Shown here piece after piece: positions 59,065-64,000 of a stretch of 64,000 nucleotides of DNA. Both the position numbers and the translations under genes were made by a program. The DNA lies in NCBI GenBank assembly GCA_963704335.1, contig OY969889.1, forward strand, positions 2,046,001 through 2,110,000, written 5' to 3'. This DNA comes from PALSA-612 sp963704335 (GTDB taxonomy: Bacteria > Actinomycetota > Thermoleophilia > Gaiellales > Gaiellaceae). The notes beneath the pieces are model-generated. The model made no database searches. It had not been told where the DNA came from and was given only the letters and a program-made list of their open reading frames with translations. Each line of letters begins with the position of its first letter. The stretch's first letter is position 1.

Positions 59065-59740
59065 CCTCGAGCGCGAGCTGAGAGCACTCGCTGTCTTGGT
59101 CGACGTCCCGGTGGAACGCGAACTTGCTCCGGCCGTTATCGCGCGGCTGCGTGAGCGTCGACCTCGCCGGCAGGTTCCTTGGCGGAGGATCGCCGGTGTC
59201 GCGGCGCTCGTGCTGGTCGTCGGGCTGGCAGCGACCATGGTCGTCCCCGACGCGCGCACCGCGGTGCTGCGCTTCCTCGGCCTGAAGGGCGTGAGCATCA
59301 TCCGCGTGGAGGAGCTGCCGCCCTGGACAGCGGAGCCGCACTTCTTCGGCGAGGTCGTCTCGCTGGCCGAGGCCGAGCGCGTCGTGGGCCTCGACCCTCT
59401 CCTACCCGACATCGGGCCGCCCGACGAGGTGCGCATCGATCGCTTCGCGCCGCACTTCATGCTCCTCCTCTACGGCCGGCCCGAGGTGCGGCTGCGTCTG
59501 ACGGAGCTCGTCGGCGGCACAGTCGAGAAGTTCGTGCTCCTGGAGCAAGGCGTAGAGCGTGTCGAAGTGAACGGGCAGCCCGGTCTCTGGATCGAGGGCG
59601 AGCACGTGGTCGACGAGCCCGCCGGTCTGCCGAGGCGCTCGGGTCGTGTGCTCCTCTGGGAACAGAAAGGCCTGACGCTCCGGCTCGAAGGGCACCTGAC
59701 GAGGGAGCAGGCGCTCGACATCGCACGCTCCACCCGCTGA
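59057..59740 (+). CDS. Membrane protein partnered with the ECF sigma factor (putative anti-sigma)
   Basis: A 227-residue single-span protein: N-terminal cytoplasmic helices (1-42), a membrane helix (about 46-63, IAGVAALVLVVGLAATMVV), then an extracellular domain with VVSLAEAERVVGLDPLLPD and a C-terminal fragment like DUF4367 (KGLTLRLEGHLTREQALDIARS). The TTG start overlaps the sigma stop. Position and topology fit a membrane anti-sigma, but the N-terminal part is short and has no clear zinc-binding HxxxCxxC motif, so the assignment rests mainly on context. Confidence 0.7.
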   Translation: MPDLERELRALAVLVDVPVERELAPAVIARLRERRPRRQVPWRRIAGVAALVLVVGLAATMVVPDARTAVLRFLGLKGVSIIRVEELPPWTAEPHFFGEVVSLAEAERVVGLDPLLPDIGPPDEVRIDRFAPHFMLLLYGRPEVRLRLTELVGGTVEKFVLLEQGVERVEVNGQPGLWIEGEHVVDEPAGLPRRSGRVLLWEQKGLTLRLEGHLTREQALDIARSTR

Positions 59741-59792
59741 CGTCACTCGATGGGGGGAATCACGTCGCGGAAGACGAACCGAAGTACGTGCT

Positions 59793-59999
59793 GTGACGAA
59801 TGCAGCCGACATCGAGCTGGCCGTCGACACCGAGTCCGAGCGTGTGACAGCCTGGCGCGCCTGCGAGCTGCTCAAGGCCGGGTACGAGCCGCACGTCGCC
59901 GTCGAATTGGCAGAGCACGGCGAGGTCGATCTGCACCTCGCACTCGAGCTTGTCGAGCGCGGCTGCCCCACCGATCTGGCCGCGCGAATACTTCTCTAG
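59793..59999 (+). CDS. Small conserved-looking helical protein
   Basis: A 68-residue acidic protein, entirely helical in appearance: TAWRACELLKAGYEPHVAVELAEHGE followed by a second similar helix pair DLHLALELVERGCPTDLAARILL. The two halves (A-x-x-L-x-x-x-G-x-x-x-x-x-A-x-x-L) resemble each other and the ubiquitin-associated-like helical repeat. I do not recognise a family. GTG start 52 bp after the anti-sigma-like gene; codon use fits a real gene. Confidence 0.55.
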   Translation: MTNAADIELAVDTESERVTAWRACELLKAGYEPHVAVELAEHGEVDLHLALELVERGCPTDLAARILL

Positions 60000-60034
60000 G
60001 CCTCGCCCGCTGAAACTCGGCAGAATGCGGCTCG

Positions 60035-60946
60035 ATGTCGAGCCTTCTCGCCACGTTTCCGTCCCCGTCGACGGGCACCCTGGACATCGGGCCGCTGTCG
60101 ATCCACATGTACGGGATCACGCTGCTCGTCGCCATCGTCTGCGCGATCGGCCTCACCGGCCTGCGCTGGACGAGGCGCGGCGGCGACTGGGACCTCGTGC
60201 TGCGCGCCGCCGTCTGGGGCGTGGCGGCGGGCATCGTCGGCGCGCGGCTCTACCACGTCGTCACGAGCTACGACCAGCTGCCGGATGAGTGGTGGGGCCC
60301 CTTCGCGGTCTGGGAAGGGGGGCTCGGGATCTGGGGCGGCATCCTCTTCGGCATCGTCGCCGGCGGCATCGTCGTCTGGCGATCCGGGCAGAGCATCGCG
60401 CTGTTCGCCGACTGTCTCGCGCCCGGGCTCCTGCTCGCCCAGGGAATAGGCCGCTGGGGCAACTGGTGGAACCAGGAGCTGTTCGGCAAGCCGACGGACT
60501 TGCCCTGGGCCCTCGACATCGACGGCGAGCACTGTCCTGCCGAATTCCTCGATCTCGCGTCGGGGGGCTGCGTGGAGAACTTCCACCCGATCTTCCTCTA
60601 CGAGTTCGGCTACAACCTGATCGGCGTCGGCGTGCTGCTGCTCGTCGAGCGGCTGATCCGCGTCCGCCCGCCTGCGTTGTTCGCGCTCTACATCTCCTGG
60701 TACACGCTGGGCCGGCTCTTCGAGGAGCAGCTGCGCATCGACCCGTCGCACGAGTTCCTCGGCCAGCGGCTGAACTTCTGGGTGGCCGCCGTCCTCTTCG
60801 TCGGCTCGACGGCGTTCTTCATCTGGTGGCAGTTCATCCGCAAGCATCGTGGCCCGACGCCGGGCGTCGTCACCCCGGGTGGTGGCTCGCTGCCCGACGG
60901 TCCGGCGATGGCCGTCCCCAAGGGACGCGTCCGCCCGCCTCGCTAG
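60035..60946 (+). CDS. lgt: Prolipoprotein diacylglyceryl transferase
   Basis: A 303-residue inner-membrane enzyme adding diacylglycerol from phosphatidylglycerol to the lipobox Cys of prolipoproteins (XylF and the VCBS lipoprotein here are substrates). Seven membrane helices; the signature GIGRWGNWWNQELFG is intact, preceded by the AGIVGARLYHV segment and followed by HPIFLYEFGYNL. ATG start. scpA follows 10 bp downstream with its own -10 box inside the lgt stop region. Confidence 0.94.
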   Translation: MSSLLATFPSPSTGTLDIGPLSIHMYGITLLVAIVCAIGLTGLRWTRRGGDWDLVLRAAVWGVAAGIVGARLYHVVTSYDQLPDEWWGPFAVWEGGLGIWGGILFGIVAGGIVVWRSGQSIALFADCLAPGLLLAQGIGRWGNWWNQELFGKPTDLPWALDIDGEHCPAEFLDLASGGCVENFHPIFLYEFGYNLIGVGVLLLVERLIRVRPPALFALYISWYTLGRLFEEQLRIDPSHEFLGQRLNFWVAAVLFVGSTAFFIWWQFIRKHRGPTPGVVTPGGGSLPDGPAMAVPKGRVRPPR

Positions 60947-60956
60947 CCTCCCGCGG

Positions 60957-61691
60957 GTGCCCGGACCCGCGCTGGACCTCGACCTCGACACGTTCGAGGG
61001 CCCGTTCGACCTGTTGCTGACGCTGATCCTCAAGGAGGAGCTGCGGCTGGCCGAGGTCGACGTCGCCGACATCGTCACGTCGTTCGCCGAGGGGCTGCAG
61101 GAGGCGCGCAGGCTGGACCTGGAAGCATGCGGCGAATTCCTCGTGCTGGTCGGCGCGATGCTCGAGATCAAGGCCCGCGAGCTGTTTCCGGACGCAGCCA
61201 CCGATCTCGCCGAGCTCAGCCCCGAGGAGGCGGCGGAGGAGCTGGCCGAGCGCCTGGAGGCCTACCGCCGCATGAAGTCGGCTGCCGCATGGCTCTCCGA
61301 GCGTCTCGACGCCGAGTCCGACCGGTACTTCCGGCTCGGCCCGGCGCCGCTCGCGCCACAGCCCGAGCTCCGGCTAGCGGCACAGGATCCGAACGGTCTC
61401 GCCGCCGCTCTCCGCCAGCTTGCCGCCGAGCCGCCGCAGGTGTCACTCGCCCACATGCAGCTGACGTTTCCGCCGGTGGCACGCTTCCTCGAGCGCTTCC
61501 GCGCCGTGCTCCGGCGCCGCCGGCGCTTCGCACTCGACGAGGAGCTGCGCGGGCTGTCCAGGCTGGAGCAGGCGTCGGCGTTCCTCGCGCTGCTCGAGCT
61601 GCGCAAGCTCGACGAGCTCCGCATCGAGCAGCAGGAGGCCTTCGGGCCGATAGGAGTCTTTCGTCCGGATGTCGAAAGGAGTGCTGCATGA
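60957..61691 (+). CDS. scpA: Segregation and condensation protein A (kleisin)
   Basis: A 244-residue kleisin bridging the SMC ATPase heads. N-terminal FEGPFDLLLTLILKEELRLAEVD with VADIVTSFAEGLQE is the ScpA hallmark; EFLVLVGAMLEIKARELFP follows and a winged-helix C-terminus RLEQASAFLALLELRKLDEL ends the protein. GTG 60957 has TAGCCT (60944-60949) seven bases upstream. The stop overlaps the scpB ATG as ATGA. Confidence 0.92.
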   Translation: MPGPALDLDLDTFEGPFDLLLTLILKEELRLAEVDVADIVTSFAEGLQEARRLDLEACGEFLVLVGAMLEIKARELFPDAATDLAELSPEEAAEELAERLEAYRRMKSAAAWLSERLDAESDRYFRLGPAPLAPQPELRLAAQDPNGLAAALRQLAAEPPQVSLAHMQLTFPPVARFLERFRAVLRRRRRFALDEELRGLSRLEQASAFLALLELRKLDELRIEQQEAFGPIGVFRPDVERSAA

Positions 61692-62302
61692 TGGTCCAAC
61701 ACGCCGTGCCTCTACGCCTCGTCGATGCTGAGCCGCTCGGAAGACTCGGCCGGACACTCGAGGCATTGCTCGTCATCGCCTCCGCGCCGCTCTCCGCAGA
61801 AGAGCTGGCAGCTGCGGCCGAGGAGGACGAGACGCGCGTGGAAGCGGCGCTGCACCTCCTCGGCGAGCGCTATTCCGAAAGTCGGAGTGGCATCGTGCTG
61901 GAACTGGTGGCCGGCGGTTACGCCTTCCGGGCCGCACGTGGCGAAGCAGCTGCTTGCGCACGCCTCGTCGAGCGACCCGTCGAACGCGGCCTTTCGCAGG
62001 CAGCGCTCGAGACGCTCGCCGTCGTCGCCTACCTGGGGCCTTGCACGCGGCCCGATGTCGCTCGCATTCGCGGCGTCGCAGCCGACACTGTGGTGGCCGG
62101 GCTCGTCGAGCGCGGCCTCGTCGTCGAGGCGGGTCGTGAGCCGGGTCTCGGCGGCGCGATCCGTTACCGCACGACGGAGCTGTTCGAGCGGGTCTTCGGC
62201 CTCGAAGCTCTCTCCGAGCTGCCGCGTCTCGATGACCTGGGCCAGGATGCCGCCGAGATCCGCGAGCGCCTCGAGGCGGTCGCCGAGCGGCGCCCCGCCT
62301 AG
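61688..62302 (+). CDS. scpB: Segregation and condensation protein B
   Basis: A 204-residue ScpB that dimerises and wraps the ScpA linker. Two winged-helix domains: TLEALLVIASAPLSAEELAA and LSQAALETLAVVAYLGPCTRPDVARIRGV, ending in TTELFERVFGLEALSELP, typical of the family. ATG 61688 overlaps the scpA stop; the next codon is also ATG. Chromosome condensation role inferred from family. Confidence 0.93.
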   Translation: MMVQHAVPLRLVDAEPLGRLGRTLEALLVIASAPLSAEELAAAAEEDETRVEAALHLLGERYSESRSGIVLELVAGGYAFRAARGEAAACARLVERPVERGLSQAALETLAVVAYLGPCTRPDVARIRGVAADTVVAGLVERGLVVEAGREPGLGGAIRYRTTELFERVFGLEALSELPRLDDLGQDAAEIRERLEAVAERRPA

Positions 62303-62320
62303 CGCGGCGCCGTCGGTAAC

Positions 62321-62896
62321 GTGACGGCCGGAGTGGACGTCACCGACGAGACCTTCTACCGCGACGTGCTCGAGCGCTCGCACCAGCTTCCGGTCGTCGT
62401 CGACTTCTGGGCCGACTGGTGCGGCCCCTGCAAGGCGCTCGCGCCGGTGCTCGAGAGCGAGGTCGGGGCACGTTCCGGCGACGTGGCCCTCGCCAAGGTC
62501 GACGTGGACGCCAATCCCGAGCTTGCGACGCACTACGGCATCAGCGGCATCCCCGCCGTCAAGGCATTCCGCAACGGCCAGGTCGTCTCGGAGTTCACGG
62601 GCGTGCGCTCGGCGCAGGGCGTAGGGGATTTCCTGGACGAGCTCTTCGGGCCTACTGCCGGCGAGCGGCTGCTCGAGGAGCTTCGCGAGTCGGGTGAGCA
62701 GCCGGAGGTACTGGCAGCGCTCGAGGCCGGAGACCACGAGCGCGCGCTCGAGCTCTTGCTCGAACAGGCTCGCGGCACCGATGGAGAGGACCGCGATCGC
62801 ATCCGCGAGCTGATGGTCGCGCTGTTCGACGAGCTGGGCCAGGAGCACGAGCTCTCCACGCGCTATCGCAAGCAGCTCGCGACGGCGCTCTACTAG
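62321..62896 (+). CDS. Thioredoxin-domain protein with C-terminal TPR-like extension (YbbN/CnoX-like)
   Basis: A 191-residue protein: thioredoxin fold (1-105) with active site FWADWCGPCKALAPVLE and cis-Pro ISGIPAVKAF, followed by a helical C-terminus (VLAALEAGDHERALELLLEQ) like the TPR part of YbbN/CnoX holdase chaperones. It keeps both active-site cysteines, so redox activity is likely. GTG 62321 is taken, but TAACGT at 62317-62322 would place a leaderless start at GTG 62333. Confidence 0.85.
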   Translation: MTAGVDVTDETFYRDVLERSHQLPVVVDFWADWCGPCKALAPVLESEVGARSGDVALAKVDVDANPELATHYGISGIPAVKAFRNGQVVSEFTGVRSAQGVGDFLDELFGPTAGERLLEELRESGEQPEVLAALEAGDHERALELLLEQARGTDGEDRDRIRELMVALFDELGQEHELSTRYRKQLATALY

Positions 62897-62899
62897 AAG

Positions 62900-63424
62900 C
62901 TAGGGCCGGTACTGCTGGTCGAGGGCGCAGACGGTGTCGATCCGGTAGCGCAACCACACCCCGCTTCTGAGGGGCTCGAAGAGCTTTCGGCGACTGCTCT
63001 CGCCGGTGCGGACGATCTCGGCTAGCTCGGAGACCGTGATCGGAGTCGAGAGGATCCCGGTCCCGTTGTTGACGAGAACCGTCACGTGAGCTCCTGGACG
63101 GACGTGGTACTTCAGAGTGCGGCGGCTCTCGTCCACGATGTAGTAGTCGTTCGGCACCGGCTCGCCTGGGGCGATTGAGCCGTCCTCGGCGGCGGCTGTG
63201 TTCGCAGTCTCGCCGCTCAACCACAAGGCCGGGTCGAAACGGAGCTCGTAACCGTTGCCCTTGCCGACGAGCGATCTGATGTGACCGAAGAGCCGCTCCC
63301 CGCACGGCTCTGCTGCGACCGGCTCGGGTTCCGAGCCCTTCGTGAAGTACAGGCCGCCGAACACCGCCGCGGCGACGATGGCGGCGGCGGCGACAACGAT
63401 GGCAACTACCGGCCACTGCTTCAC
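62900..63424 (-). CDS. Membrane-anchored protein of unknown function
   Basis: A 174-residue protein with an N-terminal membrane helix (residues 4-27, VVAIVVAAAAIVAAAVFGGLY) and an extracellular domain containing CGERLFGHIRSLVGKGNGYEL, VPNDYYIVDESRRTLKYHV and VTVLVNNGTGILSTPITVSE. Two cysteines (CGERL and VCALD) may pair. No family recognised. GTG start with TATTGT (complement of 63434-63439) nine bases upstream. It diverges from the rluB-like gene. Confidence 0.6.
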   Translation of the reverse strand: MKQWPVVAIVVAAAAIVAAAVFGGLYFTKGSEPEPVAAEPCGERLFGHIRSLVGKGNGYELRFDPALWLSGETANTAAAEDGSIAPGEPVPNDYYIVDESRRTLKYHVRPGAHVTVLVNNGTGILSTPITVSELAEIVRTGESSRRKLFEPLRSGVWLRYRIDTVCALDQQYRP

Positions 63425-63444
63425 GAGGCCGCGACAATAGCCGA

Positions 63445-64000
63445 ATGCGGCTCAACGCATACCTCGCCCGCGCCGGGCTCGCATCGCGGCGCAAGGCCGA
63501 CGAGCTCATCGTCGCGGGACGGGTGATGGTGAACGGCGAGCCCGGCCAGCTCAACACGTTCGTCTCGGGCGACGACATCGTCGAGGTGGACGGCCGGGCT
63601 GTGACGAAGCAGCGGCTCGCGTACGTGCTCCTGCACAAGCCCGCAGGCGTCGTGACCACCGCGCATGATCCGGGCGGCAGGCCTACCGTCGTCGAGCTCG
63701 TCGAGCACGAGGCCCGCGTCGTGCCGGTAGGTCGCCTCGACGCCGACACGACGGGCGCGCTGCTGCTCACGAACGACGGCGCGCTTGCTCACCGGCTCGC
63801 ACACCCGCGCTACGAGGTGGACAAGGTCTACGAAGTGGAGGTCGAGGGCACGCCGGCCGACGCGGCGTTACGGCAGCTGGCCGAGGGCGTCGAGCTGGAG
63901 GATGGCCGCTCGGCGCCGGCCGGAGCCCGTCGCCTGGGCCCTTCCCGGATCGAGCTGACGCTGCACGAGGGCCGCAAGCACCAGGTGAAGCGGATGTGCG
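63445..64000 (+). CDS. rluB: RluB/RsuA-family 23S/16S rRNA pseudouridine synthase (5' part)
   Basis: The first 185 codons; the window ends inside the gene. N-terminal S4 RNA-binding domain RLNAYLARAGLASRRKADEL with GRVMVNG, then the pseudouridine synthase core with catalytic Asp in PVGRLDADTTGALLLTNDG and RKHQVKRMC at the edge. These enzymes isomerise a specific U in rRNA. It often follows scpB, as here, with two genes between. RluB rather than RsuA or RluE is favoured by the scpAB context. Confidence 0.88.
   Translation, partial: MRLNAYLARAGLASRRKADELIVAGRVMVNGEPGQLNTFVSGDDIVEVDGRAVTKQRLAYVLLHKPAGVVTTAHDPGGRPTVVELVEHEARVVPVGRLDADTTGALLLTNDGALAHRLAHPRYEVDKVYEVEVEGTPADAALRQLAEGVELEDGRSAPAGARRLGPSRIELTLHEGRKHQVKRMC

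Overview
The window is one high-GC, gene-dense bacterial chromosome segment. Many GTG/TTG starts, stop/start overlaps (GTGA, TTGA, ATGA) and the gene set (ScpAB, TatAC, Eis-like acetyltransferases, DUF2332, actinobacterial holin-like and DUF3618 proteins, single-domain XylG) point to an actinobacterium. The mixture resembles deep-branching Thermoleophilia (Gaiella/Solirubrobacter relatives). That placement is an inference: no 16S gene is present. There is no rRNA operon, CRISPR array, prophage or intact insertion sequence; one tRNA (Val-GAC) is present.

Layout. 0-6 kb: end of a toroid-type prenyltransferase/cyclase-like gene, a flippase-like membrane protein, pcrA helicase and a tandem pair of Eis-like acetyltransferases. 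6-14 kb: small accessory genes, a tail-to-tail pair of M23-type peptidase paralogues, tRNA-Val, a kelch protein and an MBL-fold protein. 14-20 kb: ion transport (ZIP, Kef-type antiporter, CorA, CPA1/CvrA-type antiporter). 20.5-26.4 kb: pentose operon (xylose-isomerase-like enzyme, xylulokinase, XylF/G/H importer). 26.4-30.6 kb: a frameshifted lipoprotein-haloperoxidase fusion and a frameshifted LysE exporter. 30.6-37.9 kb: dioxygenase-like VOC gene, tatAC, thrS, infC-rpmI-rplT, DUF2332 and a TrmH-family methyltransferase. 37.7-46 kb: DUF2207/LemA, two paralogous methyltransferases, pheST and small envelope proteins. 46.2-51.8 kb: 2-oxoacid dehydrogenase complex (E1a, E1b, E2, and E3 a little further on). 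51.9-64 kb: LEA-like protein, degenerate endonuclease V, poly-proline anchored protein, dnaE, ECF sigma with a membrane partner, lgt, scpA-scpB, thioredoxin-TPR protein, and the start of an rluB-type gene cut by the window edge.

The most interesting signal is noncoding. Two ~163-nt intergenic elements, at 17975-18137 (+) and 50256-50420 (-), share two nearly invariant blocks (17 and 18 nt) and the same four-helix fold. The helices keep pairing while their sequence changes, including compensatory base-pair changes. Each ends about 35 nt before the start codon of the next gene in its own direction. This looks like an unrecognised structured RNA or a palindromic mobile element. Second, at least 24 genes have a TANNNT hexamer 6-9 nt before the start codon, a layout that implies widespread leaderless transcription and fixes several start codons. 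Third, reading-frame lesions cluster between 25.0 and 30.5 kb, with one more in-frame stop at 19.84 kb. They are either recent gene inactivation or a locally poor assembly.
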